Origin: CAVQWT01 sp963717705
GTDB taxonomy: Bacteria; Pseudomonadota; Gammaproteobacteria; Burkholderiales; Casimicrobiaceae
DNA length: 64,000 nt
Direction: 5' to 3'
NCBI GenBank assembly: GCA_963717705.1
Contig: CAVQWT010000002.1
Coordinates: 124,001-188,000 of the forward strand
The notes beneath the pieces were generated by a model. That model ran no database searches and was not told where the DNA came from. It worked only from the letters and a program-made list of their open reading frames with translations. Made by a program: the position numbers and the translations under genes. Positions 8,467-18,300 of this stretch are shown here, one piece after another. The first letter of the stretch is position 1, and each line of letters starts with the position of its first letter.

Positions 8467-10941
8467 ATGGAAGAAGTCGATCCCCGCAACCTCAAACACG
8501 TCGTCCTGACGCTGCCTTGGACGATCTTGCGCTTTGTCTGGCGCGTCGTCAGGCGCGTTTTCATCTTCCTCGGCGTGCTCGTGGTGCTGGGCTTCGTGGG
8601 CTATTTCGGATTCGAATACATCGTCGAGACCATCGACTCCCGATATTCCCAGCAGGTCGACGCGCGCCTGGGCATCGACAGGACGTCGATCTCGCGCCTG
8701 CGCGACCCGACGTACTTTGCCGAACAATCGGTGATGGTTTCCGAGGATCTGAAGACGGTCGCATGCATTTCGACGCCCGAACGTCGAATCCTGATCGCCG
8801 ACCCCTCCGATATTCCGCCGTTCTTCACCGCCGCGATTCTCGCTTCCGAGGACAAGAACTTCTTCACCCATGAGGGTGTCGACAAGGGCGCGATCGTGCG
8901 CGCGCTGACCAAGCGGCTCCTGCAGGAGAGCCACTCGGGCGCGTCGACTCTCACGATGCAGATCGCCAAACATCTTCGCCACGGCACCGGTCGTCCGTCG
9001 ACGGAGATGGAAAAACTCGGCGACATCGTGATGGCGCTGCGGATCGAGCGCGAGTTTTCGAGGCCACAGTTGCTGCTGCGATATGTCAACCTGCCCTATT
9101 TCGGCCGTGGGCAATATGGCATCGAGGCGGCCAGCCGGGCCTATTTCGGAAAGCCCGCGAAGGAACTGGCGCTTCATCAGGCGGCTTTCATCGTGGCCCT
9201 GATCAACCGGCCGGCCCTTCCAGACCGCCTGTTTGCGACGGATCCGATGCTCAAGTCGCGCGAAGCGATCCGCGATGCGAATTGGGCCGAAGCCACACGC
9301 GGCGCCAACCGGGTGCTCGATCTGATGCTGGAGCAGGAGGTGATCAGCGAGGTGGAGCACGCGCGAGCGGCAATTCTCGTCGATCGATCGCTCCGCGATG
9401 AAGTCGTTCCGCCGGGCGCGGGTTGCGGAACGCATGATCACTTCCTCGAGCGGGTGCGCATCCTCTACAAGGATCGCTTCCCGATCAGCAGGGGTGGCCT
9501 CACGATCTCGATCACGCGTGACGACGGGCTCCAGGATGTCCTCGCCAAGGCGGTCGATCTGACGCTTCACACCTATATCGCCCGTCACCCGAACGACCCG
9601 GACAATGGCGAGCTGCGCGCCGGAGCGTTCGCGGTCGACTTCGCCGGCGATGTGCTCGCCGAGGTGGGGAACGTCAACTTCAGGGAGCTGAAGTACGACG
9701 TGATCGCCAGCGGCTGGCGCCAGCCAGGATCGACCTTCAAGATATTCACCTACGGGGGCCTGGTCGAGAAGCTCGCCAACGAGGTGCTCGCCGCCGATTC
9801 GCCGCCCGGGACGGTCGACGAGATCTCCGCCGAGGTGCTCAGGCGCTGCACGGTGCTCGATGCGCCGATTTCGGTGTCGCTCGGCCGCGGGCGCGGTGCG
9901 AAGAAGATCGAGAATTTCCACTCCCGGTCGGAGCCGCAGTACCGCGGAGAAATCACCTGCCGCGTCGCTTTGGGCGAGTCGCGCAACACGGCCGCGATGC
10001 GCGCCGGCGAGCGTGCCGGCATAAAGAACGTGATCGAGCTCACGTATCGACTGGGAATGCCCAGGGATCCGAAGCACCTGCTCCAGCCGTACCCAACCAC
10101 CGCAATCGGCGCCTCCGAGGTCAATCCGCTGGCGATGGCGTCGGCCGCCGCCTTCCTGAACGGTGGCTTTCGAGTGACGCCCCGATTCGCCAACGATGTC
10201 TGCCACGGTGGAAGGTCGCTTCTCTACAAGGACGAGGAAGGTCGCGCAAAGGAATGCGACACCAAGGGCGTCAATCACCCTCCGCAGGAGCGGCTGCTTC
10301 ATCCGGCAGTGGCTGCGGCGATGACCGAACTCCTGAAAAGCCCGCTCGACCTCGCCGGCACGGGCACCGCATCGGCACTCAGGAGCGGGGTCATTCCCGG
10401 CATGGATCCCCTGAGCGACGAGATCTGGAAGTTGAAGGCCGGCGAAAGGAAGCAGCGGATGCTCGCATTCCCGGTCGAGCAGGCCGGCGAGATCGCGGGG
10501 AAGACCGGGACTGCGACCAACGCGGACGGGAAGACGTCCGACGTGTGGCTGCTGTTGTTCGTGCCGGGGCCGCCGGAAAAACCGGAGAGCGGCGTCATGC
10601 TCGGCTTCTGGATGGGCAAGGATTCGAAGGATCATCCCCTGGGCGAACGCGGATCGACGGGCGGACCCGGCTTCGCCGAGACCGGCGGCCGCAACTGGGT
10701 GCATTCGGCGGCCACGGTCCTCGCCTTTCTCCAGGCGGAGCGCGGACTCCTGAAGCCCGGATACAAGTTTCGGCCGATGTTTCGCGACGAGGTGCTTCGC
10801 GAACTCGACGCGAAGACGTCCAATCCTCCGGCGCGGGAGATCGTTCCTGACCCGGCGACCGGCGTGATCATCGATCGGCCCGATCGGAATGAACGGCGTG
10901 GATCGATTTCGCCATCGAACGCCTGCTGTCGGGCGGGCTGA
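8467..10941 (+). CDS. Bifunctional class A penicillin-binding protein (transglycosylase/transpeptidase)
   Basis: An 824-residue inner-membrane protein. One N-terminal span lies at about residues 33-56 (FIFLGVLVVLGFVGYFGF). The GT51 glycosyltransferase domain follows, with ASEDKNFFTHEG (catalytic Glu), GASTLTMQIAKHL and FGRGQYGIEAA. The transpeptidase has the three penicillin-binding motifs: STFK (in PGSTFKIFTY), SRN (in GESRNTAAM) and KTG (in GKTGTATNADG). The enzyme polymerises lipid II and cross-links peptidoglycan in the periplasm. It is longer than E. coli PbpC-type proteins and lacks an obvious OB domain insertion. The C-terminus is a short Arg/Ser/Cys tail. The start is ATG with TTGGGGCG nearby. 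Which PBP1 subclass it belongs to cannot be decided by eye. Confidence 0.9.
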   Translation: MEEVDPRNLKHVVLTLPWTILRFVWRVVRRVFIFLGVLVVLGFVGYFGFEYIVETIDSRYSQQVDARLGIDRTSISRLRDPTYFAEQSVMVSEDLKTVACISTPERRILIADPSDIPPFFTAAILASEDKNFFTHEGVDKGAIVRALTKRLLQESHSGASTLTMQIAKHLRHGTGRPSTEMEKLGDIVMALRIEREFSRPQLLLRYVNLPYFGRGQYGIEAASRAYFGKPAKELALHQAAFIVALINRPALPDRLFATDPMLKSREAIRDANWAEATRGANRVLDLMLEQEVISEVEHARAAILVDRSLRDEVVPPGAGCGTHDHFLERVRILYKDRFPISRGGLTISITRDDGLQDVLAKAVDLTLHTYIARHPNDPDNGELRAGAFAVDFAGDVLAEVGNVNFRELKYDVIASGWRQPGSTFKIFTYGGLVEKLANEVLAADSPPGTVDEISAEVLRRCTVLDAPISVSLGRGRGAKKIENFHSRSEPQYRGEITCRVALGESRNTAAMRAGERAGIKNVIELTYRLGMPRDPKHLLQPYPTTAIGASEVNPLAMASAAAFLNGGFRVTPRFANDVCHGGRSLLYKDEEGRAKECDTKGVNHPPQERLLHPAVAAAMTELLKSPLDLAGTGTASALRSGVIPGMDPLSDEIWKLKAGERKQRMLAFPVEQAGEIAGKTGTATNADGKTSDVWLLLFVPGPPEKPESGVMLGFWMGKDSKDHPLGERGSTGGPGFAETGGRNWVHSAATVLAFLQAERGLLKPGYKFRPMFRDEVLRELDAKTSNPPAREIVPDPATGVIIDRPDRNERRGSISPSNACCRAG

Positions 10942-11136
10942 TCCGGCACGGCTTCGGGCGGATTCCGGCCGGCGACTTCGCGGCGGGCGCAGGTTCGATC
11001 GCACCGGCGCGCGACCCGAGCGACCCGCTGTTTGCCGACGGACGGCGATTCGTCCTATATTGCGCAAAGCGCGCGGCGGATCGCGGGTGACATTGAAATG
11101 CGCCGCCGGAATAGCCCCTTTCAACAGGAGAAATCG

Positions 11137-11670
11137 ATGCTGCGCTCGATTGCTTTGCTGCTGATGCTTCCATTCGTTCTTGGCGTTTCGGGGGCCTTCG
11201 CTCAGGCCAAGAAGCCCTCGTCAGCAGGCAAGACGCCCACGGCGAAGGACAATTCCATCGGCGTCATCGTCTACTTGCGGGACCAGACCAAGAACGAGGT
11301 CTTGCTCGGCACGCGCATCTGGCCTGGTTACCCCGACTACAACACGGTCGCGTTGCGGAGGTTCTTCGACGTGATGAAGGCCCTCGAGCCGGCCTACAAG
11401 CAGGATGACGACGTTGCCTATACCTGGTCCACGAAGGGCCGGGTGACCAAGTGCAGCATCTTCCTCGAGGCAGCGGAAGCGGGCGTCCCGAATGGAACCG
11501 GCGCGATAGTGGGGTGCGAAGCGAACGGCGTGAGCGGCGTCGCCGCGACTTCGATCGCCGATCCCAAGCGCGCTGTCAGTTCATCCCAGGATCCCAGGCA
11601 CCTGAGCGACGTGATGGAACTGTTCAAGAAGCAATCGGAAAGGGCCAGGAACAGTCTTCCCAAGCAATGA
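11137..11670 (+). CDS. Exported protein of unknown function
   Basis: A 177-residue protein with a Sec signal peptide (MLRSIALLLMLPFVLGVSG, cleavage after AFA). The mature part starts QAKKPSSAGKTPTAKD, then forms a small domain with blocks GVIVYLRDQTKNEVLLGTRI and VAYTWSTKGRVTKCSIFLEA, and two cysteines about 25 residues apart that could form a disulfide. No family is recognised. It starts at ATG eight bases after CAGGAG and lies 195 bp downstream of the penicillin-binding protein gene. Ten bases after its stop begins the remnant of the duplicated aminotransferase. Confidence 0.65.
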   Translation: MLRSIALLLMLPFVLGVSGAFAQAKKPSSAGKTPTAKDNSIGVIVYLRDQTKNEVLLGTRIWPGYPDYNTVALRRFFDVMKALEPAYKQDDDVAYTWSTKGRVTKCSIFLEAAEAGVPNGTGAIVGCEANGVSGVAATSIADPKRAVSSSQDPRHLSDVMELFKKQSERARNSLPKQ

Positions 11671-11679
11671 AGGCTGGCA

Positions 11680-11791
11680 GGCGGCGCGCACCTGTACCAC
11701 ACGACCGACGACGCCGGCCTGCAGAGCAGCAAGACGTTCCTCGACCTCGGCCTGCAGACGGCAGCGGAGAGATCCCATTCCTCACCAGTAG
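11680..11791 (+). pseudogene. Remnant of class V aminotransferase (copy 2)
   Basis: This 112-bp stretch is a mosaic of three pieces of the intact aminotransferase gene. GGCGGCGCGCACCT onward matches 4117-4142. CGACGACGCCGGCCTGCAGA onward matches about 4330-4390. The end GATCCCATTCCTCACCAGTA matches 4551-4568. The intervening parts have been deleted, so only about a tenth of the gene survives. Its TAG still overlaps the stop of the convergent dehydrogenase by 10 bp, exactly as at the intact copy. Confidence 0.85.
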
Positions 11792-13089
11792 CGCAGCGCC
11801 CCGCGGTAGATGCCCTCCAGGTCCTGCCTGGAAACGCTTCGCGGCGCCATCACCAGCGGCCGCTGCTGGGCGAAGGCCCCTTCCGCCAGCGCCGGCACGT
11901 CGGCTTCCCCGTAGCCCAGCGCGGCGATGCCGGACGGCAGGCCGGCCTCGCGCATCAGCGCAATGAACGCCCGGGCGAGGATCTCGCCCGCGTCCTCCGG
12001 CGCCGCGCCGGAAACGTCGGCTCCCAGCGCGGCCGCCGCCTCCAGGTGGCGACCCGGATTGGCCGACGCAGTGAAGCGGAAAGCGGCCGGCGCGTTGATG
12101 ACGACCGCGATGCCGTGCGGGACCATCGGATCGCGTTCCTCGTAGCCCCGGGCGGTGAACTCGTGCCGGAGGGTGGCGACCGAATAGGACATGGCGTGCG
12201 GGATGTGCACGCCGGCGCTGCCGAAGGCAAGCCCCGCGAGCGTCGACGCGAACATCAGCTGGTGGCGCGCCTCCGTGTCGCCCGCGTCGCGCACCGCGCG
12301 GACCAGATACTTTCCGCCGAGCCTTATCGCCGCGATGCTGCCGATGTCGTTGTAGGGGGTCGAGCCCTGGTACGGCGGCCGCTGGGACGGATGGGCCGGT
12401 CGCGGCCGGCTGGTGTAGGGCCGGGCCGTGTACGACTCGACGGCATGGGTCAGCACGTCGAAGCCGCAGGCCGCGACGACGCCGCCCGGCAGGGTCTCGG
12501 TCGTCGTCGGATCGACGATCGCCAGCGACGGCTTGAGCAACGGCGACGCGATGCCCGTCTTCAGTCCGACCGACTTCAGGTCGACGATGGTGATGCCGGT
12601 CGTCTCGCTGCCGGTGCCGCAGGTGGTCGGGCAGGCGATGTGCGGCTTCAGCCGGCCCGGAATCGGCTTCGCCCTGCCGATGGGTGCGTTGACGTAGGCG
12701 ACGAGTTCGTCGGGGTAGGAGGAGAGCAGGTTGGCCGCCTTGGCGGTGTCCATCACGGAGCCGCCGCCCAGCGACACGAAGCCGTCGAAGGCCCCTTCGC
12801 GGGCGAACGCGGCCGCCGCCTCGAACGAATCGCTGTTCGGCTCGCAGCGTGCCTGGTCGTAGACCTCGACGTCGAGGCCGGCCGCGCGCAGTGCGCCGAG
12901 CGCCGTTTCTCCGGCAAGGCTCGCCAGCACGTGCGAATCGACGAACAGCGCGACCCGCTTCATGCCGAGCGACTGGGCGTCCGCTCCGAGCTCGCTCAAG
13001 GCCCCGGCGCCGAACTTGATCGGCGCCGAGCTGACCGTAAAGACCGTCTCCCCCTCGCCGGGAGCCGCAAAGCTTGCATTCGCCGACAT
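11782..13089 (-). CDS. Iron-containing alcohol dehydrogenase, hydroxyacid-oxoacid transhydrogenase (HOT/ADHFE1) type
   Basis: A 435-residue group III (iron) dehydrogenase. The nucleotide-binding part shows LGGGSVMDTAK and the family loop CPTTCGTGSETTGI. The metal-binding part shows GFDVLTHAVESYTARP and HGIAVVINAPAAFRFTA. The insert RPAHPSQRPPYQGSTPYNDI is typical of the HOT subgroup, which moves hydride between hydroxyacids such as 4-hydroxybutyrate and oxoacids such as 2-oxoglutarate. That activity is family knowledge and the substrate here is unknown. The start is MSANASFAAP. Upstream spurious frames were rejected. It is convergent with a decayed aminotransferase, and a truncated copy of its C-terminus sits next to the intact aminotransferase at 4560. 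Confidence 0.88.
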   Translation of the reverse strand: MSANASFAAPGEGETVFTVSSAPIKFGAGALSELGADAQSLGMKRVALFVDSHVLASLAGETALGALRAAGLDVEVYDQARCEPNSDSFEAAAAFAREGAFDGFVSLGGGSVMDTAKAANLLSSYPDELVAYVNAPIGRAKPIPGRLKPHIACPTTCGTGSETTGITIVDLKSVGLKTGIASPLLKPSLAIVDPTTTETLPGGVVAACGFDVLTHAVESYTARPYTSRPRPAHPSQRPPYQGSTPYNDIGSIAAIRLGGKYLVRAVRDAGDTEARHQLMFASTLAGLAFGSAGVHIPHAMSYSVATLRHEFTARGYEERDPMVPHGIAVVINAPAAFRFTASANPGRHLEAAAALGADVSGAAPEDAGEILARAFIALMREAGLPSGIAALGYGEADVPALAEGAFAQQRPLVMAPRSVSRQDLEGIYRGALRYW

Positions 13090-13516
13090 TGGTCGATGTC
13101 CCCCTGTTGTCGTTGAAACCCGCATTCCCCGGATGAGTCCCGAATCCGGTCGCCGGGCAGCGCGCCCCGTTGTGCGGGTGCTCCGCACTGCGGATTTTGC
13201 GCCAATACGCCGCGAACTGCCCGGCTCGACGCGACGATCGACGTCCGCCAATGTCCGGTGCGGCCTGCCGCCCGGGACGGCGGTCGACCCGAAGCCGGAG
13301 CTCGACCCGGCAAGGTGTCGTCGTCCGACCCGCCGGGCCTGTCCGCTGCCGCCGCAAGTCGACGCTTGACCCACCCCGGCGGCTCCCCCACACTCGGGCG
13401 CGATGCGGCTGGAATGGCCCTCCGCCAGCTGCCCCGGACGGTCCTGATGTCGACGCCGCGCTCTTCGCCTTGCGCCTTGTGTCGCGGTTCGAAATGAGTG
13501 CATTGAGGAGCCCGCC
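13090..13516. other. Divergent intergenic region, no gene seen
   Basis: These 427 bp separate the dehydrogenase (minus) from the SRPBCC protein (plus). They should contain both promoters. Open frames crossing it have no recognisable product. The only element I can support is the ribosome binding site TGAGGAG at 13504-13510, which fixes the TTG start of the next gene. Confidence 0.45.
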
Positions 13517-14068
13517 TTGAAGACGATCCTGTTCGCCCTGTTCGTCGCCACGTCGCTGCCCGCGTTTGCTGCGGAGCGCGCGATCAACGAATCCGTCGTG
13601 GTCAAGGCGCCGATCGCGAAGGTCTGGGAAGCGTGGACGACGTCCGCCGGCATCAGGACCTTCTTCGCGCCCGATGCGAAGATCGAGGCGCGCGTCGACG
13701 GGCCGTTCCAGGTCTACATGAACCCGCTCGCCGCGCCCGGCGCGAAGGGGGCGGACGACATGGTGGTCCTCGCGCTGCAGCCGCCGACGATGATCTCGTT
13801 CACCTGGAACGCGCCGCCGCACCTTGCCGAGGTGCGCAAGCAGCGGACCTACGTGACCGTGCGGCTGGCTCCGCAAGGCGAAGGCGAGACGCTGGTGACG
13901 CTGTTCCACGGCGGCTGGGGCACGGGAGCCGAGTGGGACCAGGCCTACGCGTACTTCACCAAGGCCTGGCCGAACGTGCTGAAGAACCTGCAGAAGAGTT
14001 TCGTCGACGGCCCCTACGACTGGACCGCCTGGATGGAGCAGCTGCGCAAGATGCAGGAGAAGAAGTAG
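13517..14068 (+). CDS. Exported SRPBCC/AHSA1-like protein, TTG start
   Basis: A 183-residue protein combining a Sec signal peptide (KTILFALFVATSLPAFA) with a START-like SRPBCC fold: INESVVVKAPIAKVWEAWTT, then GIRTFFAPDAKIEARV and ISFTWNAPPHL. This family forms a hydrophobic ligand-binding cavity and is usually cytoplasmic, so export is unusual. The start is TTG at 13517, supported by TGAGGAG seven bases upstream and by the signal peptide that begins right there. No ATG lies in a suitable place. The next gene is convergent. The ligand is unknown. Confidence 0.8.
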   Translation: MKTILFALFVATSLPAFAAERAINESVVVKAPIAKVWEAWTTSAGIRTFFAPDAKIEARVDGPFQVYMNPLAAPGAKGADDMVVLALQPPTMISFTWNAPPHLAEVRKQRTYVTVRLAPQGEGETLVTLFHGGWGTGAEWDQAYAYFTKAWPNVLKNLQKSFVDGPYDWTAWMEQLRKMQEKK

Positions 14069-14113
14069 CAGGTCCGAAGCCGCGGTCTTCGCCTCAGCCG
14101 GCGAGCAGCGTCA

Positions 14114-15130
14114 TCACTTCTGCTCGAACGGAAAGACCGCCTTCCAGTCCTGCTTCATGTCCACGACGGTCCACCCCCTGGCCCGAGCCTCGTCGAGCGC
14201 CTTGTCGAGCTTCCCGACGCTCGACTGGCGGTCGTAAGCCCATTCGCGCACCGCGTCCGTATGGTGGACGATGCCCATGAAGCGCGCGCCGGCGCCGGCG
14301 GCGGTCCACTGCAGCATCTGCAGGTCGCCGTCGGAGTTCCCGAAGGCGAAGATCGGGCGGCGGCCGATGTGCAGGTTGATGCCGACCGGCTTGCCGGGGC
14401 CATCGTCGATGAAGCCCACCTCGGGCAGGCGCGTCAGCACCGGCTTGCCGTCCTTCACCTCGAACCTGACCTTGCCGCTGCTGCCGACGACCTGCTCCGG
14501 CGGAATTCCGTAGACCCGCTCGGTCCACGGCCGCATGAATTCGATGCCGCCGCCGGACACGATGAAGGTCTTGAAGCCGTTCGCGCGCAGGTACGCGAGC
14601 AGCTCGAGCATCGGCTGGTAGACCATCGCCGTATACGGCTGGTTGAACCTCGGATGCCTGGACGTGGCCATCCATTCGCTTACCGTCGCCTCGAAGTCGG
14701 CGGTCGTCATCCCGGTGCTCGTCGCGGCGAACATCTCGAGCAGTGCCTTGTCGCCGCCGGACAGCGCGGCCTTGAGATCCCCCTTCAGCACCGAGGCGAA
14801 CGGCTCGGTGGTCTTCCATTCGGGATGCTGCGGGGCGAGGACTTTCACCCGGTCGAGGATGAACAGCAGCTGAAAGTACATCGGCTGCTCGGCCCACAGC
14901 GTGCCGTCGTTGTCGAACGTGGCGATGCGCTCGGGGACGGGGACGTAATCCGGCGATCCCGGCGTGGTCACCCTGGCCACGAAGCCGACGATGGCCTGCT
15001 TGGCCTGGCCTTCGCTCCAGGCCGGAAGGGGATCGGTGCGGACGGTCGCGCAGCCCGCCGTGAGCAGCAGCAGGCACAACGCCAGGAAATACGCGTGCCG
15101 GAATCGCGGAAAGGCATCGGCCTGTCGCAT
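14114..15130 (-). CDS. HAD-superfamily phosphatase, lipoprotein
   Basis: A 338-residue protein. The N-terminus is a lipoprotein signal (hydrophobic LALCLLLLTAGC, lipobox LTAGC), so the enzyme is likely tethered on the periplasmic side. The catalytic DxD motif of the HAD fold appears as FDNDGTLWAE near residue 72. Motif II is FIVSGGGIEFM (the Ser), and motif III/IV is the acidic pair in AFGNSDGDLQML. The family removes phosphate from small organic phosphates. The substrate is unknown. The start codon has GAGGAG eight bases upstream. It is transcribed divergently from the ribonucleotide reductase gene. Confidence 0.8.
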   Translation of the reverse strand: MRQADAFPRFRHAYFLALCLLLLTAGCATVRTDPLPAWSEGQAKQAIVGFVARVTTPGSPDYVPVPERIATFDNDGTLWAEQPMYFQLLFILDRVKVLAPQHPEWKTTEPFASVLKGDLKAALSGGDKALLEMFAATSTGMTTADFEATVSEWMATSRHPRFNQPYTAMVYQPMLELLAYLRANGFKTFIVSGGGIEFMRPWTERVYGIPPEQVVGSSGKVRFEVKDGKPVLTRLPEVGFIDDGPGKPVGINLHIGRRPIFAFGNSDGDLQMLQWTAAGAGARFMGIVHHTDAVREWAYDRQSSVGKLDKALDEARARGWTVVDMKQDWKAVFPFEQK

Positions 15131-15340
15131 GGGTAGTTCTCCTCGCCTGCCCCGAACGCTCGGGGTTCGAAGCGTCATTTTGCACCGGATCCCGGGCGTC
15201 GGGAGCGGCGCGCGAACCGGGCCCGAGGGGATGTCCCGGCGGCGGCCCACGGCGCTCCGCGTCGTGAGAAAATGCCGTTCCGGTTCGAAAATTCCAGCCT
15301 CCCGCGCCTTCGCCCGCGGCAGCCTCACCCGAGAGATTCA

Positions 15341-18300
15341 ATGAAACTCGACGACCCCAAGTTCCTGCATTCGGCCGCGCGCGCCGCCATGCCTCCGCAA
15401 TCGATTTCCGAGGAGGTCCTGCTCGAGAAGTACGCCAAGGGGAACGAGCAGAGCATCGACGCGGTGCGCCGGCGCGTCGCGCGCGCGCTGGCCGCCGTCG
15501 AGGCGCCCGCGCAGCGCGAACGATGGGAGCAGGCATTCCTGCAGGCCCAGCAGGACGGCTTCATCCTCGGCGGGCGGATCAATTCCGCCGCCGGGACCGA
15601 CCTCAAGGCCACGCTGATCAATTGCTTCGTCCAGCCGGTCGGCGACAGCATCTCCGGCGACGAGAACGGCATCGGCATCTACGTGGCGCTCAACGAGGCC
15701 GCCGAGACGATGCGCCGCGGCGGCGGCGTGGGCTACGATTTCTCGCACATCCGGCCGCAGGGCGCGCACGTCAAGGGCACCAACAGCCGGGCCAGCGGGC
15801 CGCTGTCCTACATGCGGGTGTTCGACCAGAGCTGCTCGACGGTGGAGTCCGCGGGCTCGCGCCGCGGCGCCCAGATGGGCATCCTGCGCTGCGATCATCC
15901 CGACATCGAGGCGTTCATCCATGCCAAGGACGACGGCCGGCTGACCAACTTCAACCTCTCGGTGGCGGTGACCGACGCCTTCGTCGCGGCGGTGCGCGAC
16001 AACGCGCCCTGGCAGCTCGTGCACAAGGCGCCGCCGGCGCCCGACCTGATCGCCGCGGGCGCGCACCAGCGCGAGGACGACCTGTGGGTGTATCGCACGG
16101 TGCGCGCCGGCGCGCTGTGGGACCAGATGATGCTGTCCACCTACGATCACGCCGAGCCCGGCGTCGTGTTCATCGACGCGATGAACCGCGACAACAACCT
16201 CTCGTACTGCGAGACGATCGAGGCCTGCAATCCCTGCGTCACGGCGGACACCTGGGTGACCACCACCGACGGGCCGCGCCTTGTGGCGGACTTGGTCGGC
16301 AGGCCGTTCACGGCGGTGGTCGATGGCAAGGGCTATCCCGTCGCAAGCGAGGGATTCTTCCGGACGGGGAGCAAGCCGGTCTTCAGGCTCGCTACGCGCG
16401 AAGGGCATGCGTTGCGCCTGACGGCCGATCACCGCGTCCGGCGCGTCGCCCGCAGGACCGCGCATGTGCTGGAGGTCGAATGGGTGGAGGCGTCGCGCCT
16501 GCAAGCGGGCGACGAGGTCGTCCTGCACGACCACCGCGCGCTCGGCGGTTGGGAGGGCGCGGGCACCGAGGCCGAGGGATACTTGCTGGGCCTCCTGATC
16601 GGTGACGGCACGCTGAAGCAGGACCAGGCCGTACTTTCCGTGTGGGCCCCCGAGTTGAAACTGGTCGGCAATGGGGAGCCGGTGAAGTGGGACGCCACCG
16701 GCGCCGCCGGAATCGTGGCCGCCGCTGAAGCCGCCGCGGGGACGCTCGACCACCGCAGCGACTTCCAGGGCTTTCACCGCATCGCCGGCCGCGGCGAAGC
16801 GCGCCTCAAGTCGGCGCCCCTGGGCATGCTGGCCCGCTCGTTCGGACTCGCTCCGGGCGCAAAGACGATCACGCCGCAGACCGAGCGAGGCAGCTCCGCG
16901 TTCATCCAGGGCCTGCTGCGCGGACTGTTCGATGCCGACGGCTCGGTGCAGGGCTCGCAGGCGAAGGGCGTCAGCGTTCGCCTGAGCCAGAGCGATCCGA
17001 CGCTGCTCGAAGCCGCGCAGCGCATGCTGCTTCGGTTCGGCATCGCCTCGACGCTCTACCGTGACCGTCGCCCGGCGCAATCGCGCCTGATGCCGGACGG
17101 CCGCGGCGGGCTCAAGCACTACCCCACGCGGGCCTCGCACGAACTCGTCGTCAGCGGCGACAACCTCCGGGTCTTCGCCGATCGCGTCGGCTTTTCCGAC
17201 ACCGCAAAATCCACGCGGCTAGATGCCATCCTCGATGGCTACCGGCGCGACCTCAACCGGGAGCGATTCGTCGCCACCGTGGAGAGCCTCGTCGAGGATG
17301 GATGCGAGGATGTGTACGACGTCACCGTAGTCGACGTGCACGCGTTCGACGCGAACGGCCTCGTCGTCCACAACTGCGGTGAGCAACCGCTTCCCTCCTA
17401 CGGCTGCTGCGACCTCGGCAGCGTCGACCTGACGCGATTCGTCGACCAGCCGTTCACGTCCGGCGCGCACTTCGACTTCCGCGGCTTCGCCGCTACGGTG
17501 GCCGTGGGCGTGCGGATGCTCGACAACGTTCTCGACGTCACCGCGTGGCCGCTGCCGCAGCAGCAGAAGGAGGCCATGGACAAGCGTCGCATCGGACTGG
17601 GCTTCACCGGGCTCGGCGACGCGCTGATCGAGCTGGGGCTGCGCTACGACAGCGCGGAGGGGCGCGCGATGGCCGCACGCATCGCCGAGGAGATGCGCGA
17701 CGCCGCCTACACGGCCTCGGTGGAAATCGCGAGGGAAAAGGGCGCGTTCCCGCTCCTGGACACCGAGCAGTACCTCGCCGCGCCGCGTTTCGCTTCGCGC
17801 CTGCCCGACGCCATCAAGGCCGCGATCCGCACGCACGGCATCCGCAACAGCCACACGCTTTCGATCGCGCCGACCGGAACCATTTCGCTCGCGTTCGCCG
17901 ACAACGCGTCGAACGGCATCGAGCCCGCGTTCAGCTGGTTCTACCGGCGCAAGAAGCGCATGCCCGACGACACGATGAAGGAGTACCTCGTCGAGGACCA
18001 TGCCTACCGCCTGTTCAAGCACCTGCACGGCATCGACGACGCCGTCGAGCTGATACCGTTCGATGTCGCGCGGCAGCTGCCGGCGGGATCGGTGCAGGTC
18101 GACGCCGACGGCAAGCGCAGCGCGATGCTGCCCCCGGCGTTCGTCAGCGCGCTGCAGATGAGCGCGCAGGACCACATGCTGATGAACACGGCGGTGCAGC
18201 CCTTCGTCGACACCGCGATCAGCAAGACGGTGAACGTTCCCGCCGACTATCCGTTCGAGGACTTCAAGAACCTCTACTTCGAAGCGTGGCAGGGCGGCCT

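Noticed and set aside
8098..11124. A 1008-codon minus-strand open frame opposite the penicillin-binding protein
   Set aside because: It is antisense to a well-supported gene and rich in Arg, His, Glu and Asp, with no recognisable domain. It is a side effect of high GC at third positions.
15131..15340. Search for a cobalamin riboswitch ahead of the B12-dependent ribonucleotide reductase
   Set aside because: No B12-box-like sequence was found. The region is GC-rich without the expected conserved core.
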